NCBI GenBank assembly: GCA_000437375.1
Contig: FR898234.1
Span: forward strand, 80,975-100,858
Origin: Eubacterium sp. CAG:841
GTDB lineage: Bacteria > Bacillota > Clostridia > Oscillospirales > CAG-272
Direction: 5' to 3'
DNA length: 19,884 bases
The position numbers were made by a program, and so were the translations under genes. The notes beneath the pieces were generated by a model, which saw only the letters and a program-made list of their open reading frames with translations, was not told the DNA's origin and made no database searches. This document shows, piece by piece, positions 8,483-15,676 of this stretch; position 1 is the stretch's first letter, and every line of letters starts with the position of its first letter.

Positions 8483-9748
8483 TTATTTTATATATTCTTT
8501 CAGCTGACCTTCGGTTTTTTCGTCTACGACCGCTACGACCGTAACACCGCCGTCACCGTATTCTTCCGATATCACCGTAGAGTTTTTATAAAGTATCGCT
8601 TTCTTTGAAAGCCCGTTGTGCGGAAAAACGAACGTAAGCTGCTTTTTGCCGCCGTGAGCAAGCTTTTCAAGCTTTTCTTCAAATTCGCCAAGCCCTTCTC
8701 CGGTCTTGGCGGAAATAAACACACGTTCCTTTTTCGCTCCGTCCGGAGACACCGGGATGTCTCTTATTCCCATATCGCACTTGTTGAATACATAAAGCAT
8801 GGGAAGCGCCCCTGCGCCAAGCTCCGATATAAGCTTTTCCGTAACTTCTATCTGTGCGGAACATTCGGGATCGCTTGCGTCGACAACGACGAGAAGTGCG
8901 TCAGCATATTTCAGCTCTTCAAGAGTTGACTTGAAAGCATCTATCAGATGGTGCAGAAGATTGCGTATAAAGCCTACCGTGTCGGTAAGGAGTATCTCCT
9001 CGCCCGATGGCAACGCATATTTTCTCGTAGTCGTGTCAAGCGTTGCGAAAAGCTTGTCCTCCGCAAGAATTCCCGCTCCCGTAAGAGCATTGAGCAGCGT
9101 TGATTTTCCGGCGTTCGTATATCCGACTATCGCAACAGAGAATATTCCCGAATTTTTGCGCTGTGAACGCTGGGTCGCTCTGTTCTTTTCAAGGCGCGAA
9201 AGCTGCTCGCGCAAAGCGTCGATACGGCGTTTGACGTGTCTGCGGTCGGTCTCAAGCTTGGATTCACCAGGACCTCTGGTTCCTATTCCGCCGCCGAGTC
9301 TTGAAAGCTCGCTTCCCTTTCCGGTAAGTCTGGGAACCGTATACTTGAGCTGGGCAAGCTCGACCTGAAGCTTGCCTTCTCCGCTTACGGCGTGAAGCGC
9401 AAAGATGTCAAGAATGAGCATACTTCTGTCTATTACCTTAAGCTCTGTATCATCCTCAAGATTCTTTATCTGCGACGGGGAAAGCTCGCAATCGAATATC
9501 ACCGTATCTATATCGTTGTTTTTACAAAGCTCGCGAAGCTCCGTAACCTTGCCGGGACCTATATAAGTTCTCGGCTCGGGATTTTCCCTGTTTTGCGTAA
9601 GACGTGCAAAAACCTTTCCGCCCGCTGTCTCGGTAAGCCTTTCAAGCTCATCGAGCGAAGCTTCAAAGCCGCGCTCGTCGTCTTCCGGCAGAAAAACTCC
9701 CACAAGCACGACGTTTGTTATTGTATCTTTACCTATCAGATTCTCCAT
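8483..9748 (-). CDS. hflX: Ribosome-associated GTPase HflX
   Basis: GTPase that binds 50S/70S particles and can split stalled ribosomes, notably after heat stress or antibiotic exposure. The N-terminal domain (about 1-160) carries NPEPRTYIGPGKV and ends in the conserved GGGIGTRGPGESKLETDRR (about 152-170). The G domain has G1 GYTNAGKS (209-216), G3 DTVG (256-259), G4 NKCD (322-325) and G5 SAK (346-348). Length 421 is typical. After G3 the usual FIRDLPH reads FIRNLLH, replacing Asp and Pro of a normally well-kept stretch. The ATG at 9748 is preceded by GGAGG at 9759-9763. The rpmE terminator lies just upstream, leaving no visible promoter, so expression probably needs read-through. Confidence 0.96.
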   Translation of the reverse strand: MENLIGKDTITNVVLVGVFLPEDDERGFEASLDELERLTETAGGKVFARLTQNRENPEPRTYIGPGKVTELRELCKNNDIDTVIFDCELSPSQIKNLEDDTELKVIDRSMLILDIFALHAVSGEGKLQVELAQLKYTVPRLTGKGSELSRLGGGIGTRGPGESKLETDRRHVKRRIDALREQLSRLEKNRATQRSQRKNSGIFSVAIVGYTNAGKSTLLNALTGAGILAEDKLFATLDTTTRKYALPSGEEILLTDTVGFIRNLLHHLIDAFKSTLEELKYADALLVVVDASDPECSAQIEVTEKLISELGAGALPMLYVFNKCDMGIRDIPVSPDGAKKERVFISAKTGEGLGEFEEKLEKLAHGGKKQLTFVFPHNGLSKKAILYKNSTVISEEYGDGGVTVVAVVDEKTEGQLKEYIK

Positions 9749-9776
9749 AAAAATTTAACCTCCTTCAAAAAGGCAG

Positions 9777-9824
9777 AAAAAAGGCGGGACGACGCATAAC
9801 CGTAAAGCCGTGCGTTTTCCCGCC
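9777..9824 (-). terminator. Intrinsic terminator after rpmE, in front of hflX
   Basis: On the minus strand GGCGGGA (9818-9824) pairs with TCCCGCC (9783-9789), with an inner ACGCA/TGCGT pairing in the loop, followed by six T (9777-9782). It starts 22 nt after the rpmE stop and its T-tract ends 28 nt before the hflX start. Confidence 0.85.
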
Positions 9825-9845
9825 AAATCAAAGTCATAAACCTGA

Positions 9846-10049
9846 TTATTTCTTTCCTTCAAGACGCTTTTTGAACTTATCGACACGCCCGCCGGAGTCA
9901 ACGAATTTCTGTTTTCCGGTATAGAAAGGATGGCATTTTGAGCAAATTTCAACTTTGAAATCGCCCTTAGTCGATTTTGTCTGTATGACTTCGCCGCAAG
10001 CACATTTGACGGTTGCATCAACGTACTTAGGATGGATTCCCTCTTTCAT
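9846..10049 (-). CDS. rpmE: 50S ribosomal protein L31, zinc-binding form
   Basis: Component of the large ribosomal subunit at the central protuberance, bridging to the 30S head. It is the C+ (zinc-containing) form: Cys16, Cys18, Cys36 and Cys39 form the CxC...CxxC metal site (KCACGE, ICSKCHPFYTG). Length 67 is typical. The start at 10049 (MKEGIHPKY) has an AAGGTG ribosome binding site 5 nt away. It sits as its own unit with a promoter (10088-10116) and a terminator (9777-9824) between sigE and hflX. A longer overlapping frame exists but lacks family similarity. Confidence 0.98.
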   Translation of the reverse strand: MKEGIHPKYVDATVKCACGEVIQTKSTKGDFKVEICSKCHPFYTGKQKFVDSGGRVDKFKKRLEGKK

Positions 10050-10087
10050 GTTCGCACCTTCTTCCTTTCTAAATTCATAGCCTATTT

Positions 10088-10116
10088 ACTATACCATACC
10101 CCGATATTTTTTGCAA
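10088..10116 (-). promoter_or_regulatory. Promoter of rpmE
   Basis: Minus-strand TTGCAA (10111-10116), a 17-bp spacer and TATAGT (10088-10093), giving a leader of about 30 nt before the rpmE ATG. Both hexamers are close to the SigA consensus. Confidence 0.7.
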
Positions 10117-10145
10117 GAGTTTTTTTGATTTTTTTCAGATTTTTT

Positions 10146-10865
10146 TCAAATTTTATTTTCAATCTCCTCTTTAAGGCGGTTTATCGTCTTTTTTTCAAGT
10201 CTTGAAATGTAAGATTGCGATATTCCGAGCAGATCCGCAACCTCTTTTTGCGTCATCTCTTTTCTGCCACCGAGTCCGAATCGCAGTTCTATTATTTCCC
10301 TTTCGCGCGGACCGAGGAGCGCTACCGCTTCCGCTATCGCGCTTTTTTCTTCTTCATCCTCAATGCGCTTACCGACGTTTCCCTCGTCGCTTTCCAGAAT
10401 ATCGGAAAGTATAAGCTCGTTACCGTCCCAATCAGCACTGAGCGGAGCTTCAAGTGACATTTCAAAACGCAGATTCTGATTTTTTCTTATGTACATAAGT
10501 ATTTCGTTTTCTATACAGCGCGACGCATATGTGGCGAGCTTTATATTTTTGTCAAGCCGGAATGTGTTTGCCGCCTTGATTAGTCCTATCGTACCGATAG
10601 ATATAAGATCCTCTATTCCGACACCCGTGTTTTCAAATTTGCGAGCTATGTAAACAACAAGTCTCAGATTTCTTTCAACAAGCACCCGACGAAGACCTGC
10701 ATCCTCGTCAAGACGGCTTAATATATCTGTTTCCTCCTCCGCTGTAAGCGGCGGAGGAAGCGTGTCCGCCCCACCTATGTAATGAACTCCGCGCGAAAGT
10801 CTGAGCCTTTGCATTAGCCTGCAAACGGCAAGCCGTAAATCGGATATTATTTTACGAAAAAACAT
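10146..10865 (-). CDS. sigE: Sporulation sigma factor SigE (pro-sigma-E)
   Basis: Mother-cell-specific sigma factor of early sporulation, made as an inactive membrane-associated precursor and cleaved by SpoIIGA after a septal signal. The 239-residue protein has a basic, hydrophobic pro-sequence (1-28, MFFRKIISDLRL...) followed by HYIGG, the expected cleavage neighbourhood (His28-Tyr29). Region 2 shows RNLRLVVYIARKFENTG, EDLISIGTIGLIKA and KLATYASRCIENEIL, nearly identical to Bacillus SigE. The region 4.2 helix-turn-helix is at MTQKEVADLLGISQSYISRLEKK. The ATG at 10865 is chosen over an in-frame upstream start at 10925 because GGAGG (10871-10875) lies 5 nt upstream and the upstream start would sit inside spoIIGA. 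It begins 11 nt after spoIIGA, one operon. Confidence 0.97.
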   Translation of the reverse strand: MFFRKIISDLRLAVCRLMQRLRLSRGVHYIGGADTLPPPLTAEEETDILSRLDEDAGLRRVLVERNLRLVVYIARKFENTGVGIEDLISIGTIGLIKAANTFRLDKNIKLATYASRCIENEILMYIRKNQNLRFEMSLEAPLSADWDGNELILSDILESDEGNVGKRIEDEEEKSAIAEAVALLGPREREIIELRFGLGGRKEMTQKEVADLLGISQSYISRLEKKTINRLKEEIENKI

Positions 10866-10876
10866 ATTCTCCTCCG

Positions 10877-11746
10877 TTAAAGAAGTATTTTCGGTACAAT
10901 GCCGTCCGTTCCGCCGAAGTCGCAATCGGAATAATCAATAGCTATCAGCGCCTTTTTCGGCTCTTTGCCGTTTATCGTATCAATATAGCAATAGTCCGGA
11001 ACGGCAGCGATTACCGTAGCGTTCCCCGTGACCGAAACCGACGGAATGAATCTCAGTCGTCGCATCGTGTCAAGGCTGGCGCCAAATCCGCCGTTTTGCA
11101 TCGCCGAAACAACCTCGCAGGGAAAAACGTCCGAGACGGCTTCCTTTCTCAGGCATATCACCGGAGTTCCCGTTATCGGCTCAGAAAGCAGGTTGCCACT
11201 GTCAACAAGACAGTCGGCTTCCGCACTTTTACCGAGAAAGCCGAACGTTATCCTGACATGCTCCTCAGAGCCTTTTCTTGCAACAAGCCTTCCGCAAACA
11301 TACGTTATAACAGCAGCAAGTGCCGCCGCCAAAGCAAATGCCCATATCGGAATATCGCCGAAAACAGTAGATATGCTCCCGCCTATTGATATGTAGCCCG
11401 TATATTTGCCTATTCGCGAATACAGTGCCGTCATCGCTCCTCCGAGCAACATCCCGACTCCGTAGAAAAGCAGACAGCACAAAAACACCGAAGAGATCTT
11501 GCCCCTGCTCCGGAATGCGGTAAAGCACATAACTGCGGCGCAGGCTATATTGGCAAAAACAAGCGGTATTCCGTCAAAAGGAAAGAACAGCGCCGCAACT
11601 CCGTAAACACCGCCTATGCTCGCCGCAACAAGCACCCTCCACGCTTTCAATTTAAGGTGCATTATTTTTCCCGTAATAAAAAGTGAAAGAAAATCCATTG
11701 AAAAATTTATAAGAAAAAGCACATCGCCGTATATTTCTTCCGTCAT
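10877..11746 (-). CDS. spoIIGA: Pro-sigma-E processing protease SpoIIGA
   Basis: Membrane aspartic protease that removes the SigE pro-sequence in the mother cell when triggered by forespore SpoIIR. The N-terminal half (about 1-152) contains about five hydrophobic membrane segments (e.g. VLFLINFSMDFLSLFITG; AFALAAALAAVITYV). The cytosolic C-terminal domain carries the retroviral-type active-site motif DSGN, with Asp182 matching the catalytic Asp of Bacillus SpoIIGA. Length is 289 residues. The ATG at 11746 (MTEEIYGDVLF) is preferred to an in-frame ATG at 11851 because GGGAGTG sits just upstream and the longer start would overlap the preceding terminator. It forms an operon with sigE; no sigG follows and no ftsZ precedes. 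Confidence 0.93.
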   Translation of the reverse strand: MTEEIYGDVLFLINFSMDFLSLFITGKIMHLKLKAWRVLVAASIGGVYGVAALFFPFDGIPLVFANIACAAVMCFTAFRSRGKISSVFLCCLLFYGVGMLLGGAMTALYSRIGKYTGYISIGGSISTVFGDIPIWAFALAAALAAVITYVCGRLVARKGSEEHVRITFGFLGKSAEADCLVDSGNLLSEPITGTPVICLRKEAVSDVFPCEVVSAMQNGGFGASLDTMRRLRFIPSVSVTGNATVIAAVPDYCYIDTINGKEPKKALIAIDYSDCDFGGTDGIVPKILL

Positions 11747-11771
11747 TTTCGTCACTCCCGTCTTTTTTATA

Positions 11772-11806
11772 ATTATAAACCCTGTCTGTGCGAATAATTT
11801 GTCACA
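11772..11806 (-). promoter_or_regulatory. Spo0A-type promoter of spoIIGA-sigE
   Basis: Minus-strand GTGACA (11800-11805) and a perfect TATAAT (11772-11777) are separated by 22 bp. On the other strand TTTGTCACA (11798-11806) matches the Spo0A box TTTGTCRAA at 8 of 9 positions and overlaps the -35. The Bacillus subtilis spoIIG promoter is known for a 22-bp spacer and a Spo0A site over its -35. Direct Spo0A-P control is inferred from this match. Confidence 0.65.
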
Positions 11807-11820
11807 ATACATCGCACGAA

Positions 11821-11853
11821 AATAAAAAATGCACGGATATTTTCCGTGCATTT
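11821..11853 (-). terminator. Strong terminator after the YnbB-family gene
   Basis: A perfect 11-bp stem (11827-11837 with 11843-11853, core GCACGGA/TCCGTGC) with a 5-nt loop, followed on the minus strand by T-rich TTTATT. It isolates the rsmA-murD-ynbB unit from spoIIGA. A T-run on the plus side too makes it potentially bidirectional. Confidence 0.85.
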
Positions 11854-11874
11854 TGCATAGATATATTGTTTATA

Positions 11875-13122
11875 TTATTCTCCGAGCAGGCATTTAGCCG
11901 CTTTGAGTATTGCATACCTTCCGCTTTCAAACGTCAATCCGCCCTGAAAGTACGCCGTATACGGCTCGCGGAGCGGTCCGTCCGCCGAAATTTCAATAGA
12001 CGAGCCGGAAACAAACGTTCCCGCCGCCATTATCACCTCGTCTGCGTAGCCGGGCATAGCCCACGGCTCGGGCGTGACAAATGCGTCAACGGGCGAACCT
12101 GCCTGTATTCCGCGACAGAAAGCGCAAAGCCCTTCCGCCGTGCCGAATGTCACGGTCTGAATTATATCGTGACGGTCGCAGTCATACGAAGGCGAGACCT
12201 CGTATCCGAGCGCAGAAAAAACATATGAAGCGTATGCCGCCGTCTTTTTCGCCTGAGCCACAACGTGCGGCGCAAGGAAAAATCCTCTGAAAAGATTACG
12301 GTTTTCGCCTATCGTCGCGCCGACCTCCGTGCCTATTCCCACCGTCGTAAGACGGTAAGATATAAGCTCGACAGCCTTTGCCGTCCCCGCAACATATCCG
12401 CCACAGTTTGCCATTCCGCCGCCGGGATTTTTTATAAGCGAGCCGACAATAACGTCGGCGCCGAAATCAGTCGGCTCTTTTTCGTCGCAGAACTCTCCGT
12501 AGCAGTTGTCAACAACCACGTAAGCCTTTGAATTTTCGTGGCAGAAACGTGCCATCTCGCCTATCTCCTCAGCCGAAAAAGTCGGGCGGATTCCATAGCC
12601 CTTCGACCGCTGAATGAATATAACCTTAATTCTGTCGCCGTATTTGTTTATCTTTTCAAGCGCGGCAGGATAGTCAACCCCTCCGTCTTTAAGCTCGGTC
12701 TCATCGTATTCCACACCGAAATCGGCAAGCGAACCCGTTCCGTCGTGTGTTCTGTCACCGATGACGTCCGAAAGCGTGTCATAAGGACGTCCTGTTATGG
12801 AAAGCATAACGTCGCCGGGACGGAGAAGTCCGAAAAGCGCGATGGATATCGCATGCGTGCCGTTTACAATACTGTGACGGCAGAAAGCCGCCTCCGCTCC
12901 GAAAACATCGGCATAAATCTTATCAAGTGCATCCCTGCCGTTGTCCGTATAACCGTAGCCCGTAGATCCGGCAAACATAGAATCCGACACGCGATGCTTT
13001 GCGAACGAGCGCAGCACCTTTTCCGTATTTTCTTCGGATATTCTGTCAAACTCCGCGAAAACGGGAGCAAGCGCTTTTCTTGCCGTCTCGTCTATTGATC
13101 TCAGTCTTTGTGAAAGCTCCAT
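11875..13122 (-). CDS. PLP-dependent enzyme, YnbB / 'aluminum resistance' (methionine gamma-lyase-like) family
   Basis: Fold-type I PLP enzyme of the family named aluminum resistance protein (B. subtilis YnbB), related to cystathionine/methionine gamma-lyases; true substrate not established. Visible: GSTGYGYTDNGRDALDKIYADVFG (52-75), a characteristic family opening; the cofactor-contact region SIVNGTHAI (84-92); Asp205 in VVVDNCYGEF, expected to hold the pyridine nitrogen; and Lys231 in GSLIKNPGGG as the Schiff-base lysine. Length 415 is typical. The ATG at 13122 follows AAGGA. It lies 24 nt after murD, so it is the last gene of an rsmA-murD unit, and a strong terminator follows. Confidence 0.9.
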   Translation of the reverse strand: MELSQRLRSIDETARKALAPVFAEFDRISEENTEKVLRSFAKHRVSDSMFAGSTGYGYTDNGRDALDKIYADVFGAEAAFCRHSIVNGTHAISIALFGLLRPGDVMLSITGRPYDTLSDVIGDRTHDGTGSLADFGVEYDETELKDGGVDYPAALEKINKYGDRIKVIFIQRSKGYGIRPTFSAEEIGEMARFCHENSKAYVVVDNCYGEFCDEKEPTDFGADVIVGSLIKNPGGGMANCGGYVAGTAKAVELISYRLTTVGIGTEVGATIGENRNLFRGFFLAPHVVAQAKKTAAYASYVFSALGYEVSPSYDCDRHDIIQTVTFGTAEGLCAFCRGIQAGSPVDAFVTPEPWAMPGYADEVIMAAGTFVSGSSIEISADGPLREPYTAYFQGGLTFESGRYAILKAAKCLLGE

Positions 13123-13146
13123 TGTTTTGTCCTTCCGTTTATTTCA

Positions 13147-14562
13147 TCATAAATTTTTAACTATATTGCAGAAGAAATCGCCTCTGCGCTCAAAGTTGCG
13201 GAAGCTGTCAAAGCTTGCCGCCGCAGGAGAAAGAAGCACGGCGTCGCCTTTTTCTGCGCGCGATGCCGCAAGCTTTACCGCCCGCTTGAAATCGCCCTCA
13301 TAGGCGAATTTATCACAGCCTGCTGCCGAAAGCAGCGCTTTGAGCTTTACTCCCGTTGTCCCCGTAAGGACTATGTATTTGGCTTTTTTCATAAGAATGT
13401 CCACAAGCGATTCGAGCGGAAGGTTCTTGTCCGATCCGCCACATATAACAACAGGCGGGCGGTCAAATGAGTTTAATGCGGCTATCGTGCGGGAGGGAGT
13501 TGTGTCTATCGAGCTGTTGTAATACTTCACACCGCCTCGCTCGCAAACCTCTTCTATTCTGTGGCGTACGCCTGGAAATTCTTTGGCGATTTTTCTTACA
13601 GTCTCGTCTGAGACGAGCCCTTCCGTAGCGGCGATAGCCGCCATGTAATTTTCAACGTTGTGAAGTCCTACTATGCGTATCTCATTGCGGCTAAGCACCT
13701 TACGTCTCTCGCCTCCGCTGCGCGCATAAATATCATTCCCGCAAAGCCATACAGCATCTCCGTCAGGCTCTTCCTTTGATGAGAAAAGCGTAACTTTCGC
13801 CTTTGCACGCTCTGCAAAAGCATTTGTGTAATTGTCAGTACGGTTAAGAACAAGCCCGCAGTTTTCGTCCTGAAAGCGGAAAATATTTGCCTTGCTTTCG
13901 GCATACTCGTTCATATCCGTGTGCCAATTGAGATGGTTCGGAGATATATTTGTTATCACGGCGCGATACGGTATGAACTTCATAGTATGAAGCTGAAAAC
14001 TCGAAAGCTCAAGCACCGCAAAGTCATTTTCGCTGACGCTTTCTATTAAGGGAAAAAGCGGCGTGCCTATATTCCCTCCGAGAAAAACGCGGTGTCCGCA
14101 TTTTTCAGCCTCTGCGGAAAGCATTTTGTATATCAACGTTGTCGTAGTAGTCTTTCCGTCACTGCCCGTAACGGCGATTATTCTGCACGGACAAAGCGTG
14201 CAGAAAAGCTCCGATTCGGAAGTCAGTCTCGCGCCGTTTTTCACGGCTTCCGCTATCTGCGGGACATCACATCTTATTGCGGGAGTCTTTATTATAACAT
14301 TCTCGTAAAGATCGTCAAGATAATCGTCTCCGAACCGCGTTTTTATGCCCTTTGCAGAAAGTATCGGCAGAACCCTTACGTCGGCTCCGCCTTCTCCGTC
14401 CGGAGTATATGTCGGATCGGGATTTTTATCTCTTACCGTTATCTCGGCACCGTAGGAAAGCAAAAGGTCCACGCACGACATATTGCTTATTCCCGATCCT
14501 ATGAGCGCAACACTTTTGCCTTTTATATATTTTTTGAAATCTTCAAGTTTTTGATTTATCAT
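13147..14562 (-). CDS. murD: UDP-N-acetylmuramoyl-L-alanine:D-glutamate ligase MurD
   Basis: Cytoplasmic peptidoglycan precursor ligase that adds D-glutamate to UDP-MurNAc-L-Ala with ATP. The N-terminal UDP-binding Rossmann part begins KSVALIGSGISNMS (about 16-29). The ATP site is VTGSDGKTTTTT (131-142), then ISPNHLNWH and, in the third domain, YYNSSIDTTPSRTIAAL and VICGGSDKN. The usual NDSKATNP motif is altered to NSSIDTTP, still plausible. The start at 14562 (MINQK) is chosen over an in-frame start at 14598 because its ATG overlaps the rsmA stop as ATGA, the usual sign of translational coupling. Length is 471 residues. It is outside the usual division/cell-wall cluster, with rsmA upstream. 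Confidence 0.94.
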   Translation of the reverse strand: MINQKLEDFKKYIKGKSVALIGSGISNMSCVDLLLSYGAEITVRDKNPDPTYTPDGEGGADVRVLPILSAKGIKTRFGDDYLDDLYENVIIKTPAIRCDVPQIAEAVKNGARLTSESELFCTLCPCRIIAVTGSDGKTTTTTLIYKMLSAEAEKCGHRVFLGGNIGTPLFPLIESVSENDFAVLELSSFQLHTMKFIPYRAVITNISPNHLNWHTDMNEYAESKANIFRFQDENCGLVLNRTDNYTNAFAERAKAKVTLFSSKEEPDGDAVWLCGNDIYARSGGERRKVLSRNEIRIVGLHNVENYMAAIAATEGLVSDETVRKIAKEFPGVRHRIEEVCERGGVKYYNSSIDTTPSRTIAALNSFDRPPVVICGGSDKNLPLESLVDILMKKAKYIVLTGTTGVKLKALLSAAGCDKFAYEGDFKRAVKLAASRAEKGDAVLLSPAAASFDSFRNFERRGDFFCNIVKNL

Positions 14563-15410
14563 AACGGCAAAATATCCGAAAGCGCAGCATATTCGCAAAG
14601 TCCGAGTTTTTCGCCTCTCACGTCCGCAGGCAGACCGAGCGATATAAGCGCATTTTCGATATCCTCCTTGCTGTATTTTGATGAAACCGCTCTTACTGCG
14701 TTTGAAAAGGTTTTTCTTCTCTGTGCGAAAGCCGCACGGATGAGTGCAAACATATTTTCAACGGATTTCGGAGAAACGGGCGGCTCTTCTCTTATATTCA
14801 TCTTTATAACCGAAGATGTAACTTTTGGAGGGGGTATGAAATTACCCGCCGACACCGAAAAGCATTTTTCAACTTCGGCTTTATATGTGACGGCTAGCGT
14901 TATTGCACCGAAATCCGCGCTTCCGGGCTGTGAACAGAGCCTGTCTGCCACCTCCTTCTGTATCATAACAACGATCGAATCGAACACTTCGGAACTGTCA
15001 AGAAGTCGCATTATGACAGGAGAAGTTATATAATACGGAAGATTTGCGCAAACGGATACCTTCTCTCCCGGAAATTTTTCGCGCACAAGCGCAGTAAAGT
15101 CCACTTTCATCGCGTCCGCTTCCATAATTTCAAGATTGTCGTATTCGCGGAGCGCCTCCGAAAGCAGCGGTATAAGATCGGTATCCACTTCTATCGCAAG
15201 CACTTTTTTATACATTTTGCAAAGCTCGGCTGTCATCGCGCCGACTCCGGGTCCTATTTCTATAACGCATCTGTCCCCGTCGCCGCAAAGGGATGCAATA
15301 TCATTTACAACCGTTGCGTTTGCAAGAAAATTCTGTCCTCTGCCTTTTTTCGGAGCAAGACCATATCTGTCAAGAAGTCCTTTCACTTCCCGGCGGTCCG
15401 TTAAGTTCAT
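14559..15410 (-). CDS. rsmA: 16S rRNA dimethyladenosine transferase RsmA (KsgA)
   Basis: Dimethylates two adjacent adenosines in helix 45 of 16S rRNA using S-adenosylmethionine, a late 30S assembly step. N-terminal KKGRGQNFLAN (21-31) is the family opening. SAM-binding motif I is EIGPGVGAMT (51-60), the acidic residue of motif II is in AIEVD (about 72-76), and the catalytic motif IV is NLPYYIT (123-129). The C-terminal helical domain includes FAQRRKTFSNAVR. Length 283 is normal. The ATG at 15410 follows a GGAAA-type site. Its stop overlaps the murD start. It is transcribed divergently from the tRNA pair, whose promoter lies in the same 88-bp gap. Confidence 0.97.
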   Translation of the reverse strand: MNLTDRREVKGLLDRYGLAPKKGRGQNFLANATVVNDIASLCGDGDRCVIEIGPGVGAMTAELCKMYKKVLAIEVDTDLIPLLSEALREYDNLEIMEADAMKVDFTALVREKFPGEKVSVCANLPYYITSPVIMRLLDSSEVFDSIVVMIQKEVADRLCSQPGSADFGAITLAVTYKAEVEKCFSVSAGNFIPPPKVTSSVIKMNIREEPPVSPKSVENMFALIRAAFAQRRKTFSNAVRAVSSKYSKEDIENALISLGLPADVRGEKLGLCEYAALSDILPL

Positions 15411-15446
15411 ACGTCCGATTTCCTTTCAAAAAATGATAAAAAAATA

Positions 15447-15475
15447 TTGACAAAACGTTTTTCATGTGGTAAACT
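15447..15475 (+). promoter_or_regulatory. Promoter of the tRNA-Thr/tRNA-Gly pair
   Basis: TTGACA (15447-15452), a 17-bp spacer and TAAACT (15470-15475). The mature tRNA-Thr starts 23 nt after the -10, so the 5' leader is short. No equally good minus-strand promoter for rsmA is seen in the same gap. Confidence 0.8.
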
Positions 15476-15498
15476 TTAATACGCTTTGTGAAAGCAAT

Positions 15499-15574
15499 GC
15501 TAATGTGGCTCAGTTGGTAGAGCAGTTGATTCGTAATCAACAGGTCATGGGTTCGAGTCCCATCATTAGCTCCA
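15499..15574 (+). tRNA. tRNA-Thr (anticodon CGT)
   Basis: A full cloverleaf: acceptor GCTAATG/CATTAGC, D-arm with GTTGGTA, anticodon stem GTTGA/TCAAC with loop TTCGTAA (anticodon CGT, reads ACG), and T-arm ATGGG-TTCGAGT-CCCAT. Discriminator T is followed by encoded CCA (15572-15574). It reads a codon also covered by a UGT tRNA in most bacteria. Confidence 0.97.
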
Positions 15575-15576
15575 GA

Positions 15577-15601
15577 AGCTCGGAAATCTCCGGGCTTTTT
15601 T
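15577..15601 (+). terminator. Terminator-like hairpin between the two tRNAs
   Basis: AGCTCGG (15577-15583) pairs with CCGGGCT (15590-15596, one G-T), loop AAATCT, then a run of six T (15596-15601). It starts 3 nt after the tRNA-Thr CCA and ends 1 nt before tRNA-Gly, leaving no room for a separate promoter. Confidence 0.7.
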
Positions 15602-15602
15602 C

Positions 15603-15676
15603 GCAGATGTAGTTCAATGGTAGAATATCAGCTTCCCAAGCTGACTACGCGGGTCCGATTCCCGTCATCTGCTCCA
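15603..15676 (+). tRNA. tRNA-Gly (anticodon CCC) with C at position 55
   Basis: A cloverleaf with acceptor GCAGATG/CATCTGC, D-arm with AATGGTA, anticodon stem TCAGC/GCTGA with loop TTCCCAA (anticodon CCC, reads GGG), T-stem GCGGG/CCCGT and encoded CCA (15674-15676). The T-loop reads TCCGATT instead of TTCGATT, so the near-universal U55 (pseudouridine) is C at 15655. The D-loop GG is kept. It looks functional otherwise, but may be impaired or recently altered; part of its 3' end is repeated at 15804. Confidence 0.93.

Noticed and set aside
9755..10021. 88-residue minus-strand frame overlapping rpmE
   Set aside because: It covers most of L31 in another frame and includes the terminator; L31 is unmistakable in its own frame.
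10118..10160. Short tandem T-rich repeats (GATTTTTTTCA-like) after sigE
   Set aside because: No stem is present, so not an intrinsic terminator; an AT-rich spacer upstream of the rpmE promoter explains it.
14092..15033. 313-residue plus-strand frame across rsmA/murD
   Set aside because: It is antisense to two clear genes and has no recognisable domain or ribosome binding site.
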